Below are positions 11,797-23,027 of a stretch of 64,000 nt of DNA, piece by piece. Position numbers and translations under genes: made by a program. The DNA lies in assembly GCF_016906535.1 (NCBI RefSeq), contig NC_057372.1:1407501-1471500 (forward strand). Direction: 5' to 3'. The first letter of the stretch is position 1. Every line of letters begins with the position of its first letter. The notes beneath the pieces are model-generated. The model was not told where the DNA came from, made no database searches, and saw nothing but the letters and a program-made list of their open reading frames with translations. Source of the DNA: Rhizoctonia solani (Eukaryota; Basidiomycota; Agaricomycetes; Cantharellales; Ceratobasidiaceae).

Positions 11797-13514
11797 ATGA
11801 TGACGCAGCCTAACGCGGTGGCCGGCCCGTCGCACACCGGGCAGTCTCTGGCGCACAGTGACGCATCGATTGGGACTGGGACGGCATTGACAGGCGGTAT
11901 TGGGTCACTTTCTCTGGATGCATATCTTCCTCCAGCTCCGGGTGCGTATAATAAATCGGATAATTTTAGCCGCAATTGGCGCTGACAGGAGTGCTCCCAC
12001 CACTCCACCGCCACTTGCCATCTCGAATTCTCAAACTATTCATGTTATACAACAGCACCATCTCGACCGCACACGACAATACACCCCACACACGACCTAC
12101 TGGGAAGATATGGGATACTGCCAGTTTATGACGAATTTGTACGGCCATTTACCACATCAGCGCCGAGCGGGATAGAGGACAAGGGCAAGCGAAAAGAGGA
12201 CGAAGCAGACGAAAGCCGGCACGGACCCAAAGAGGGTCTGTTCCAGCATGGCTACAAGGCGTTTATCAAAGACCTCGGCCGTGAGCTGCTCTTGTCGATT
12301 TCCCATCGCGTCTGCTTACGTTGTCTGAGCCTCTAGTTGGGAAGCACAACCACAAAAAGGATACGTTCCTCACTGACCTCATGCAAATGCCCGAGAAACA
12401 GCCCGTGCAGGTTGTCAAGCTCGACCGCACCACCCTTGTCCATGCTTTCCGGCTCAAGGAAGGCGGTGTTCCGGGCGTAAGTCCGTTTTATCTATCGTGC
12501 ATTGCATCTCACTCGGCACAAGTTCAACACCAGCGCGCTCACTGGCGACGACAAGGAGCGGAAGAAAAAGGTGCGTGGTGCTGTCATTGCATCTCTTCCC
12601 ATTGATCCGTACTCATACACACCCATCAATTATCCAATCCCCAACTCGCTTTGGTTCTACGTCTCTCCAGAAAAAGAAGCGCCCGATCGACCCATCTCAG
12701 CCGTCAGCACCGGCAACCCCTGCTGCTGCCGGCTCGGCCGCGCCGAGCGCTGCGGCACCTATACGGAGACCGGCTGGGCCATTGCCGCCCAGTCAGTTGG
12801 CGAGCAGCCATGTGCCGCCAGCACAACAATCATCACAAAGACCGCCTCAGCAACAACCTCCACCACAACGGCATCCATTGCCAGCGAACCCAAAAGCCGC
12901 CGCTACCGCCGTGAGACCATCAGGGGCAGGCACGGCATCAGGAACAGGGACAATCAAGCGAAAAGACAGAGAGGACAGTGTCAACGGTCATGTAGGAAGT
13001 ATGGGAGGAGGAAACATGGGACCAACAGGAGGAACGGGATTGAAGCCGGCAAAGAAGCGAAAGATGGTGAGTGGTGCGTTTTTTTTGCATGAGATCTGGG
13101 TCGGTGTGGGGATACGTTGTACACGATGCGTTTTTTGGATGGACCAAATGCATGCGTTGAGCTCGCGTACCTAGTTGCCCGTTTAAGCGAGACGTATCTG
13201 CCCCCGGTAGCTTTCGACTTTTTCTGGGGACAAGCGCACATCTATGATTTCGTCTTGTCGATCCCATGACGAACCTCGCCACTATTATGCCCAGCAGAGG
13301 TGGATTGACCAACGTTCCGAGCACGCTATCGTTTTGATTGCTCCGTCGCCGGTTTACAATTTCATCCTACCTATAACACACTTAAACTTTAATATTCTAA
13401 TACGCAACCACCGGGATGCTCACCCTGTTTGAATTGTTACAGGACCCAATGGCGTTCGCACCTGGTCACCACCATCACGCTCAACCAGTTCAACAGCCTA
13501 CACCGCACTATTGA
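11797..13514 (+). CDS. MED19: Mediator subunit 19 (Rox3-type)
   Basis: The head module of Mediator includes Med19/Rox3, a nuclear subunit needed for RNA polymerase II activation. The conserved core here is HDLLGRYGILPVYDEFVRPF, then an acidic/basic linker, GYKAFIKDLGLGKHNHKKD, TFLTDLMQMPEKQPVQVVKL and FNTSALTGDDKERKKKK. A Pro/Gln/Ala-rich tail ends in a lysine-rich KPAKKRKM signal. Exons 12056-12280, 12337-12476, 12523-12570 and 12671-13066 are firm. The first intron is uncertain: 11942-12055 (114 nt) keeps the frame. The last exon, 13443-13514 (ending VQQPTPHY), sits after an unusually long 376-nt intron and is only probable. The family assignment comes from the GKHNHKKD-type motif and the overall order. 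Confidence 0.75.
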
Positions 13515-14717
13515 TTTCCCCCTCTCGCTCTTTCATATTATCGCTATTTCGGATCATTCAACGCATCCTTTTTGCACTCTGTCATTTATGTTTTTTTTTG
13601 CTCCGGCGTACGTCAATTATTTACTCCATGCTATCGATCCTCTACCGATAAAGAGGGTACGACCGGCCAATATCCTACCCACCGAATTCACTAGTCAGCC
13701 TCAAAACTATACAAAGAACGCAGTTTCAGCCTCTTGCGAATGAATTTGAACGTCGTCTACTCTACATCCATGCACACCCACCCAACTCGGTGGCATGCTT
13801 TACCCGCTCCTGTCCCGCGCGGCATGTGGCCCGTAGAGTTACCGCTATACTTCTGCACGGATTCTCCTTTATTCATCAGTTTGCTCTGAATCCATCTTGC
13901 CCGTCTCTTTGGTATAGCTCTCAACGGTGATCAAGTGGGGCCGACACAAGTTCTAGTCCAGACCTATCCTTTTTTTTAAAGCTCATCGAGGCTCCGCTCG
14001 TTGATGGAGACGAAGAATCCGAGTGACGTCGAGGGCTCACGGCGAGATGCTCAGTTGGGAATTAGCCTAACTCCTTAGATCCTGGTGGTTGTCTTCTGTA
14101 GGAGCGGCCAAGTAATGGGCAATACTCAATTTGGATTCAGGGGAACACACGCACGGACACTCTTTCCTTTCCTTTTCCTTTCTCTCTCTCTCTTTTTTTT
14201 TTCGTCCTTGTACGATGGGCTTCCGTTTTCATAGATCAATCGTCGCTATATGATTTCCTCTTTTTGGCCTCGTAGTAATGTACCTATCAAAACGAGTATT
14301 TCAATATCCACGAGTTTCGAGTTTTCAGGTAGTCGAGTAGGCCCCTGCCGAGAAAAACACGCAAGGCACAAGACGAGAGATAAGAGTGACAGATTGATTG
14401 ATCTATTGCGGTAGAGCATCATTGAGAGTGAGTGCTATGCTTACAGAGACAAAACCGAATTGAGGACAGAACCGTATAGCGTAGCATGATTGAGTGAGGA
14501 GAGAGAGAAATATTGAACAAGAAACCAAACATAAATGAACAATGATAAAAAAACGAACAGAACCGAAAAGAACCGAGCCAATCACATCACAATACATAAA
14601 CCTAGTCGAGCCAAGCCCACAAGCCCACATGACGACAACCCAGACCCCGAGAGAATGAAAGAGCAAAAAAGATTACGCAAAGCAAGAGAGGCAAGGCAGG
14701 GAGAGACCGGTAGGGTG
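13515..14717. other. Convergent intergenic region with pyrimidine tract
   Basis: About 1.2 kb between two 3' ends. It holds a strong C/T tract at about 14158-14205 (CTTTCC, TCTCTC and T runs) and purine-rich sequence around 14520-14710. No coding signal is convincing. Confidence 0.45.
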
Positions 14718-15960
14718 CTATACCATATGATCCGCCGACTTGGCAGCCATAGGTGGCGTACGGCCGCCCTCGTCTACTGCGGTGCTAACGCTCGCTCGTG
14801 GAGAAGCCGACACCCCAGCCAAGGAAGCGATTCCATGATTACATCGCGGGTGGTAGGCCATTTCAGGTGCGGTGGGCATGTTGGGTGTCGCAAGTTCGGC
14901 GGATTTACCGAGAGGGGAAGGAGAGGGTTTTGTCTGGGCAGTTGGCTGATTGCTATGATGCGAAGAACGAGGGCGAGAAGATCGTGAACGGCTGGACCGA
15001 CGCGAAGAACGCAAGCGGGCCTCGATTTCCGCTCGTCGTTTGCTTCGTCGGATGAAAAATATGAAGAGGGCGGCAAAGAGGACGACAATAAGTGCTGCAC
15101 CAACTACGCCGCCTGAAGAATGGGTTGGTGATTGAGATGCGAATAGGCAGGTGAGGACGTACCTGCGATGGGGCCTGCATTGCTATCTTTGGCCTTGTTG
15201 TAGTTGGAATGGGAGTCGGCAGTGGATTGGGGGGTGAACGTAGCTGGGGCTTCCGGCGATTAAAATTAATTTAAAAGCAATGACGTTGAGGATGAGAACT
15301 CACCAAGCGTCGGAGTTACAGTAGGGGGAGTGGCAGCCAAGCTAGCGATGTTAGGCCTCCACATGCCTCCATCAACGGGAATCTTGGCCCATTCGGGAAT
15401 CGTGAGGTCGGCGGTGTCGATGCTCAACCTAAAATACGTAAACATAAAATTCGAGTAGTACGGTTGTGCTGAAACGTACCCTCGTGCATTGTAGCTGGGA
15501 CAATTGGAACGCCAGAGTGTCTCGTTGATCCACTTGTTGTCGAGTCCGAGCTGGCACCATGTACAGGCTGCCATGAGATTGTAGGATACTACGGAGCAAT
15601 TGCAGTCGTTTATTTCACCCTCCGAGTCGGGCTGTGTATAGTGGTAGCGGCTGTTTGCCAGAGGTGTTACTCTGGAACGTATACGCAATTAGCCTACAAT
15701 TGTGTATGCTGTACGTGGCCAGATTGAACGCACCGAACACCTCCCGCATCACACTTTGTCTGGAGCTCAGCCCATAGGAGACAGGGGGACTGGCCTCGGG
15801 AGTTTGTCGTCCATCGGCGTAACTGGGCGGGGATTAGGATTAGATGATTCGAATAGGATGGAACAAAGTGTACATACGTGCACTGTACTGTCGTATCTTG
15901 TGCGAGTGCCAGACCGAGGCAGGATACAGCAAACGCAAGTAGAGTTCGTCGGCGAGTCAT
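14718..15960 (-). CDS. Secreted/membrane-anchored protein with Cys-rich ectodomain and one TM helix
   Basis: The start (complement of 15958-15960) opens a signal peptide (MTRRRTLLAFAVSCLGLALAQ). The ectodomain carries NSRGQSPCLLWAELQTKC, DCNCSVVSYNLMAACTWCQ and NETLWRSNCPSYNARG, six or more cysteines and several N-glycosylation sites. This is the NS.xQSPC pattern I know from a widespread, functionally unknown Agaricomycete surface-protein family. After PTVTPTLATFTPQST comes a single membrane helix (GGVVGAALIVVLFAALFIFF), an RRSKRR stop-transfer signal and a Ser/Arg-rich cytoplasmic tail ending SADHMV. Six exons join in frame, each with an intron of 50-65 nt. A surface sensor or adhesion role is an inference only. 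Confidence 0.8.
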
Positions 15961-16308
15961 GGTCAGGGGGAAGTGGAGAACAGAGCGCGGATCCGCCCAA
16001 AGAAATGGACAGGCGCAGAACACAGATCGAGACGAGCCTTGCCATGGCGCGCTCGACGAGTTGCTTGGCGGTCCCAAGCCATTCTTTCCTCCGACACCTT
16101 CTCGTCCCTGGGCATCCCTGGGCATCCCTCGGATATCACAGGCATTACGTAGCATTTTGTACAATAAGACCCTCATAGCTACATCTTTCCTTCGATGCCG
16201 AAACCCGCCAAGCCAGTCCATACATAAAGAAGTCACTAAGCGCCAAGCACTCTTAACTTATCAACATATCAAACGTGTCCACACTCGCCACCTCCCACAC
16301 TTGACACC

Positions 16309-18405
16309 TTAGCCCACAACGCGTGCAACCGTCGTCGAAATGCATCCACTATGCCAAGGGTCCCGAGGTTAGACTTTAGCTCTCCGCACCATTCGGACTT
16401 CTCACCTTGGCGCATCTACCGGGCAAAAGACTTCGGCTTCCCGTGCCTTTGTGTTTTGCAAGCCGATATAGTCCAGCCTAGGGTTTCCGCCTCGCATTTA
16501 GTCACCGACAAGTCAAGCAAAAGTACCAAGACTCACGGCACAGGGATGTAGTGGCGGTTGGGCATCCGATACGTTACCTCTATCACCGTCGGGTTCTGAT
16601 CCAGTACCTCTCGGCTCATACGGTGCATCGTCAACTGCACATCCTCCTCTTCATCAGTCGCAAACACCTCCAAACTCGTATCCCGCACCCGCTGCGCCAC
16701 GTCTGTGAATCGCATGGATTCGCCTAGTGCCGCGAGCTCTTCAATCCGCAACGGTACGCGAGGCAGGCCAAGCAAATACTCCACATCCATTTGTGCGCAA
16801 TACACTCCATCGTTGTGCTCGTTTACGTTGGTACATTCATCGCGTGAGTACCCGCTTCCCACCACCACCGTTTTCATCACTGGCGCTTCGATTAGTCTTG
16901 GCTTTTGGCGCATAAAACCAACGCACCGACAAGCCTTGTATGCTTGATCTCACATCGGCCATGACCACGTCTTGGGCTTCCTTGTCATCATCGTTAGGGC
17001 CCGCACTTGATTCCCTTCTCACGTCAATTGTCACCGAGCGTTTCTCCTCGCCGTCTCGAAGAAACGTGGATCCGTGCAGTCGGCCACGCACGGGTATGCG
17101 TCCCCATTTCACTTGTTGTATGACTATTCGTGCCGCACGGACGTGAACGTGAGTGCCCACAAGATGGGCCCCTAAGTGCAAGCCGAACAGCTCAGGTGAG
17201 AGGACATGCGGCGAAGTCTTGGCCAGCACTGTCAATCCAAGTTAGCTCCGAATCTGGAAAAGAGCCAATAACTTACCATAGCAGGTGTCCTTGACTAAAA
17301 TGGGCACAAATGAGATCCAGAGGTGGCAGTCAATTAGGGCAACTCACTAGGAACCGGAGCGACCCTCGTGTTCGAGCTGGGTCTCGTCCCTTCGAGCATG
17401 GCTGAGATCGCATACTCGACAATAAAATGATGTCCCTCATTGCGAATCACACGGCAGACACGAACCTAAACACGCATAAGCATGGTGCTGAGTGGGATGG
17501 CCATGACACATACAGATTCGGTCCCGTGCATCGATGACGTCAGTACAGGCGTCTCCCGGGAAGTATGACGAATATACGGTGCATGGGTCCGAGCATAGCG
17601 AGGCCCGTTAGCCGGTGGAGATGGCGATTTGCGCGAGTCGGTGTCCATGCGAGACAATCCAGACGGGTCGGACAAACGCCGATACTTGGTTGTGCTCGGC
17701 CCACCGTCGTCGCTCGAAATGAGCTCATCCTGATCTTGAAGAGCTTCTTGCCGCCTGAGTGGAGAGAGTGAACGCGACCGAGAGCGGGAATCCGAGTTGG
17801 AGCCGGAATCGGAGCGGAACCTGTGGCTATGCTGCTGCCGGGCTTGGGTGGGTGCGCTGTCTACTCCCGAGCCAGAGCCCGAGCCTGATCCCGACCCGGA
17901 AGCAGAGGCTGAAATATCGCCACCCGAGCCCGACGCGGCCGAAGTGGTTCCCGAATTGACGTACGGGAATGGTTGGGGTCGTTTTAGGGGTACTTTAGAA
18001 GCATTTATATCGAATTTTCCCTTGGTTGCTGTTGGAGTGCTTGTCGCCGACGACGCAGCTGAATGCATCTTTTTTTCATGGCGCTTTAATAGATCACTGC
18101 GAGGTACATCATGAGTCACGTGATTAAAACGGGGCGGTCCCACACCTCGGCTCACGCCAGTGGACACAGGCACAACCACCACGGAAGCGTTGGTCGATGA
18201 GAAGTGTGAACTTACCTTCGCCCAAAGGAATCATTACAAACGGGGCATTTGTATGGACGGTCGCCGGTATCTAGCGTGCGGATGGCGATCAGGCGCCGGG
18301 TCAGGGCAAAGGAAAATTGAACGCACGAGAGCGCATGTGTCGGGCGACATGCTGGGGGCGAGTAAACGTTGCCTGGCAGACGGGACATGCATGATCTCCA
18401 GCCAT
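16309..18405 (-). CDS. C2H2 zinc-finger protein fused in frame to a degenerate uricase domain
   Basis: Exons on the minus strand: 18327-18405, 18216-18270, 17514-18096, 17348-17465, 17277-17294, 16923-17228, 16537-16879, 16406-16477 and 16309-16348. The first three encode two C2H2 fingers (CPVCQATFTRPQHVARHMRSH and CPVCNDSFGRSDLLKRH). A disordered Ser-Gly/Ser-Arg linker follows. The third exon ends LTSSMHGTES, which aligns with the N-terminus of the neighbouring uricase (LTSARYGKDK). A 48-nt GTATGT...TTTAG intron joins it, phase 0, to VRVCRVIRNEG and the rest of a uricase fold (AKTSPHVLSPELFGLHLG, FLRDGEEKRSVTIDV, VQLTMHRM, PNRHYIPV, GLQNTKAREAEVFCP). Key residues are changed: the Lys of YGKD is Thr, the Thr of VATDS is Pro (VAPVP) and the DDR Arg is Gly (NDG). 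The enzyme is probably dead. Two overlapping genes remain an alternative to one fusion. Confidence 0.7.
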
Positions 18406-18524
18406 GGTTCAAGTCAAGGGGTGGATACAGGTGGAGCAATCCAACCAGCCAAGGGGGTATTATGGGCTCGGGGCGGACGGCCAGCGAGCTTCATCTTGGT
18501 GGAGTGTGGGTCAGACACATGTGT

Positions 18525-18530
18525 CACGTG
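18525..18530. promoter_or_regulatory. CACGTG E-box upstream of the zinc-finger/uricase gene
   Basis: The CACGTG core lies 120 bp before the start codon at 18405, within GTGTCACGTGGCA. It lies between the tandem uricase genes. Confidence 0.35.
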
Positions 18531-18764
18531 GCAGCGCCGTCCGCACATCGAACACGGCCAGCCATCGAGCTCAGCTGGCAGTATCGGTGCTGATATAAGC
18601 ATATCTGATTGGCTGGCGCAGCCGTACTCGCCATTTATGGGACAAGCAATGTGGAATTCTCGTTACTTTGGGTTTCTTTTTACACCAAATGAGTACATCC
18701 CAAGCGTCAAGTCTAGACTACCCCACCCGCCCCACCCCGTTCTAAACCCGCCAGCAGCCTGGCG

Positions 18765-20088
18765 CTATGTGCGTGACACGGTCGCCGTAATGTATCCACT
18801 GCATATACTACATTAGATTGTACTACCGGTAGCATACACACTCACCTCGGAGCCTCAACAGGACAAAATACCTCTGCATCCTTTGGTTTGGTATTTGCCA
18901 GTCCGATGTAGTCGAGTCTACTCATCCGTGAGAGCGCGCTCATTGGAATGAGCCTAGACTTACGGAACGGGAATATAGTGCTTGTTCGGCAACCGGTACG
19001 AAATAGAGTTAGCCGTCGCGTTTTCTGCAATGAACTGTTGTGACATCTTGTACATCGTGGCCTGAATAGCGCGTCATAGTGACGAAATGACGTATGGTAT
19101 AAATTAGCTTACTTGAACGCTCGCGCTCTCGTCGGTCGCAAATGTCTCAAGTGTGATCTTGCGAACATTACTCTGCAGCTCCCTAAACTTAGCTTTTTCC
19201 CCTAGCGAGCCCAGTCCGTCAATAGTTATGGGTTCATTTGGTAGTTTGATACTGTAGTCGAGGTCAATCGATGTGGAGAAAATTCGGTCGTCGACCTCTG
19301 TTCAAGATTAATGTTAGACGTCAGATACTGGATTACGAAATTCGAGTCGGACTTGCCTACGAGCGTCGTGTATTCATCGCGTATGAAACCCTCGAACGCG
19401 GAGCCACTGCTCTTCAGCACTGCCAGAGAGGTTGGTCATTTCAACCGGGGTCGTGTTTCAACTACCTGCCTAGTAGGTCCTTGATACCAGCGGTGACATT
19501 GGCGGAAACTTTATCCTTACCCGCCGTTGCGTCCACCTCGACGTTAACGACAATCTTCTCTTCTCCATCACGCACAAACGAATGTTTATGCGGAGTACCT
19601 CGACATCAATTCGGGTCCATTTGAGTTGTTCGATAGTGATGAATGCCTTGTGAATGTGGGGATACTTGGTCACAAAGTGCGTGCCGAGATGAAGGCCGTA
19701 CAACTCTGGGGAGAGTACATGTGGGGATGTTTTGGCGATCACTGTGGCGCAGGGGATTAGTAATCGGAATATGCATTTTATTTGTAACTTACCATAACAG
19801 GTATTTTTGACTACACCGATGGAGATGAGTCTATAGGATGCTATGTTAATAAATTGAACTCACTCGAATCGGTTGCGACGACTACGCTGTTGTCTGCCTG
19901 TGTGTAGCTGGTCGCAATATCGCCTTCCAATAATGCGCGCACGTTGTACTCAACAACTGCATGCTTATCGCCCTCGCGCACTACGCGAAATACTCGGACC
20001 TGTCCATCGAGTGTGTATGATAGGCCCACGCACACAGGAAGACACTCACCTTGTCCTTGCCGTATCGTGCAGAGGTGAGGGAAGACAT
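18765..20088 (-). CDS. Uricase (urate oxidase)
   Basis: Urate oxidase converts urate to 5-hydroxyisourate in purine breakdown, normally in peroxisomes. The start is at 20088 (MSSLTSARYGKDK). Motifs in order are VRVFRVVREGDKHAVVEYNV, SYTQADNSVVVATDS, IKNTCYVIAKTSPHVLSPEL, HIHKAFITIEQLKWTRIDV, HSFVRDGEEK, SGSAFEGFIRDEYTTL, DDRIFSTSIDLDYS, ASVQATMYKM and LPNKHYIPVP, ending SGYITATVSRT. The Lys of YGKD, Thr of VATDS, Phe, Arg, Gln and the Asn/His of PNKH are all present, so it looks active. No canonical C-terminal peroxisome signal is seen. The intron at 19420-19469 has a GC donor. One base appears missing at about 19598-19602, between RIDVE and GTPHKHSF. The gene lies directly upstream of the degenerate copy, same strand: a tandem duplication. 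Confidence 0.93.
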
Positions 20089-20376
20089 GAGGTAAAGGAG
20101 TATGAATCTGCTAGGCTGTGGGGATCGAAGTGGAATGAGGGTCAGGTGCAGGCCGAGATCGAAAGAGCTATATAGCACGCTCCAATCACCGGCGAGGAGA
20201 TAAGATCTATCGTCCGACGACAAACTCTATACCGCCGCGGAGTCGCACATGACTTTGTTGAGAATCGCGTACCTCGCAGAGAGCTACCCGCTCCGCAACG
20301 GCGAACGATAGCGTATCCAATCGGCCGATCCCTGATAGATATCCAGGGATAAAACTAATATCATAAGTTGTCCGAT

Positions 20377-20382
20377 CACGTG
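20377..20382. promoter_or_regulatory. CACGTG E-box between uricase and ATP synthase subunit g
   Basis: It sits in GATCACGTGTGG, 87 bp before the subunit g start and about 290 bp before the divergent uricase start, so it could serve either gene. Confidence 0.4.
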
Positions 20383-20468
20383 TGGTTTTACCGAAACCTG
20401 AGCCCTGACGACCCTAATGCCGGAGATCCCGAAGGTCTCCGTATTTTCTCTCACCGTCCATCTGCATC

Positions 20469-21052
20469 ATGTTCCGCACGCAAGTGTTCCGCGCTGGTTT
20501 GCGCATCCAAAAGGCCAATGTGCGCCAAGCGTCGACTAAGTCGGCACAGGAGACTGCGCAGCAAGCGCTGAGCGTTGCCCAGAAGCAAGCAGAAAAGGCG
20601 CTCGAGGTCTCGAAGCAGGTTGGCGGAAGGGTTGGCGAGCGAGTGGGGGGCTGGCTCGGATGTAAGTGAAAATAGAGTGCATACAATCTAAAAGAGGCTG
20701 AGACGTGATGGGATAGCCTATCGCGAACCAGTAACATACAATTTGGCGGTCGCACGCGCATTCTTGCGCCAGGTATACGTTGCAGAAGGATTGGCACCTC
20801 CGACTTCGGTTGAAGCCTTCACATCAGCCTATCGCACTTTGCTTGAGCGCGCAAAGAACCCTGCCTACTGGAGGGAGATCTCTCAGTCGGGAGAATGGGC
20901 AAAGGTCGCATTGTATGGGGTCGAGGCATATGGCATCTTCCATATTGGCGAAATTAGTAAGTGTAAAGTTTTTATGTTCAGTACTATCAATTACTTATTA
21001 TCCGATCACTACAGTTGGCCGGAGACACATTGTTGGCTACAAACTGAACTGA
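20469..21052 (+). CDS. ATP20: Mitochondrial F1Fo ATP synthase subunit g
   Basis: Three exons (20469-20661, 20717-20956, 21015-21052) give 156 residues. The N-terminus (MFRTQVFRAGLRIQKANVRQ) is basic and Ser/Ala-rich like a mitochondrial targeting sequence. An amphipathic Ala/Gln/Lys helix follows. The conserved C-terminal part has YREPVTYNLAVARAFLRQVY, PPTSVEAFTSAYRTLLERA, WAKVALYGVEAYGIFHIGEI and IGRRHIVGYKLN, the last being the typical GxxxG-containing helix and end of the subunit g family. Subunit g is part of the membrane dimer interface that shapes cristae. All junctions are in frame. Confidence 0.93.
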
Positions 21053-21726
21053 TTGTACCTAGACATCATTCATATTCATCCCGTCATCCTAAACGATAAT
21101 TATTGATCTTCAGGTCAAAATCTAGGGTTATAGTGTTCATCACTATTTGCCATGCTCCAATGATATGCGTTTCATGAACGCTCTTGCTTGGTTATAGTTA
21201 CTACTACACTTCTTCGTACTTCTCGGTCTGTTTCAGTAAAACAGCTGGATGCGATTTTCAAGTGAATGCGAGCAAGGGGGTGTCGCGGAAATATCCGGCG
21301 CCATTATTACCGCATGTGGCACGCGTGTCCCTTCATGGTCAAGGCTCATCTGTCCGTTTCCCCGCATCGGGAGATGGCGAGCTCGGAGTTGTAAAAATCC
21401 CTTACTCCACTTATGGTTTGCATGTCAGGATTCGTCGATCCGAGGCACATGGCCCTGTCAGATAAGTGTCCAACGACATGCTCAATGATGGAGTTTGTAT
21501 TAAGTACATGTACGATTCTTCTATTAGAAGATCGAGTAATACATACAGGCCGTCTCAGATTACCAGAAAGGTCACCGCGGCGATTTATCTCGCTCCAAGC
21601 GGCGACAATTAGTGACAGACACCTCTGTATGTAGAGTGGCTGCGAAGGTAAGCCACGTTTTGTGAAGTTAAACTACATGGATTTGCTTTTGCTCGCGATC
21701 GGCAATGCGTCTCGACCCACACATGA
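21053..21726. other. Convergent intergenic region, no confident gene
   Basis: About 670 bp between the 3' ends of subunit g and POP4. Plus-strand open frames at 21184-21488 match nothing recognisable and have no convincing introns. Confidence 0.4.
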
Positions 21727-22645
21727 CTATAATTCAATGGTCTCTTTGCTTTTGAACTTTCGAGATGCACGATCTTCTGCCCGATACCGGAACTGGTTTC
21801 CGTATAGTTCAAACTGGAGTTGCTGGTTTGCTCCGTTCTGGCTAACATTGAGCGGAACCGTAAACGTAAAGATTGAATTCTGCTTCGGAAGCACTGTAGG
21901 TGGCGAGAGTTACTTTACGTCCCGCTCGGGCCAGTCGGAGAGCGGGGTGGCTTACCCTTGACCCTATCATCGGTGGTGATTATGCGAAAAACATTGGCCG
22001 TCTCCTCGATCACAACTCCCGAGGACCCGATTAGTGTCGGGCACTTGCTGGCTTTGACTATAATTATTAGTTAGAACCCAATGAAAAACATGTCTATTAA
22101 ACGTTAAACCTGTCATTTTACAGCCATGAAAATCCGCCTTGACAAGTTTGGTCTGCATGCTGATAGCATGCGAAGATAGGTAGGCCTCTAGTGGTCCATT
22201 GATCGACGCTAGCGTGGGTAAGTTTAAGAGTTCTGACATGTATCCGCACCATAGTTTGTGGATATCCACAAACGTCGAGTACCTACACGCTGCCAGTTCA
22301 GTTTGGAGAAGTTACTCTTTGGGGTCATGTCACTCACTTGAGGCCCTTTATCACGGCTTTCGGAGTTAACCTCTCCTTCCCGTACCAGAGATTATGTCTT
22401 CGCCTCCGTTTATCCTCTTGGCGAAGAGCGGCTCTGCTCTTCTGCTCAAGTCGGGACTTGCTTTCTTTTTGGGGGTTATCCAAGATCATAGGACGGCCTT
22501 TCGCCCGTGCTGCAAAGATATTTTCGGCTTCAGATCGGCCTATAGTATCCTCAAGGGTATCAATGACCACATCCGCAGCGGTTCCTGATGTTGCGGTACC
22601 AAGCGGATGGTTAGGCCTGTAGACGTCCACAGTTTCCGAAAACAT
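21727..22645 (-). CDS. POP4: RNase P/MRP protein subunit Pop4/Rpp29
   Basis: Pop4/Rpp29 binds the RNA of nuclear RNase P and RNase MRP, which process tRNA 5' ends and pre-rRNA. The first exon encodes a basic N-terminal arm (SKSRLEQKSRAAL, KRRRRHNLWYGKERLTPKAV). The second starts KYSTFVDIHKLWCGYMSELL, the family signature, then QTKLVKADFHGCKMT. Further exons give VKASKCPTLIGSSGVVIEET, ANVFRIITTDDRVK, VLPKQNSIFTFTVPL and FELYGNQFRYRAEDRASRKF, which is the Sm-like barrel and C-terminus. Introns are all about 50-65 nt and in frame. The start at 22645 (MFSETVDVYRP) is preferred; an in-frame ATG at 22693 would add a hydrophobic stretch not usual for the family. Confidence 0.93.
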
Positions 22646-23027
22646 CTCAAGGGTGAGCGCCAAGAGTAAGAATGCGTGCCATGGATGTGTCATCTTACGC
22701 GCTTGGTTAGTCGCCTGGCGCTAATACCACACTCATTCCTACACTGCCTTTGCATGGGTTTGTGCCGGCAAAAATGCCCTGAATAAATTGCTAGCATGAA
22801 CTTGTCTTTGGTACGGACCATAATAGCGACTACTGAGTGAGGGGGAGCGAAACATAGGGGAGGGCGCTTGTGAGTGCATGGACTGTATTCCATCGCCTTA
22901 CTCATGTAACCGAAGTCTCTGACTAAGAAACCAGTCGGATAAATCATCCCACAGGCTATAATTACCTTGTTCTTGTGTTGTTGGGAACCAACAAACCTTG
23001 TACCGCCTTTGCTCGCTCAGAGTCATC
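22646..23027. other. Divergent promoter region of POP4 and the MFS gene
   Basis: About 380 bp between two divergent start codons. No gene or distinct repeat is seen. Confidence 0.4.

Noticed and set aside
12502..13092. Long open frame overlapping the MED19 tail in another frame
   Set aside because: It is a shadow of the Pro/Ala/Gln-rich MED19 exon, with no family match and no better codon pattern.
14158..14205. Pyrimidine tract as a branch/acceptor region of a hidden gene
   Set aside because: No exon with coding character follows it on the plus strand; it is treated as simple low-complexity sequence.
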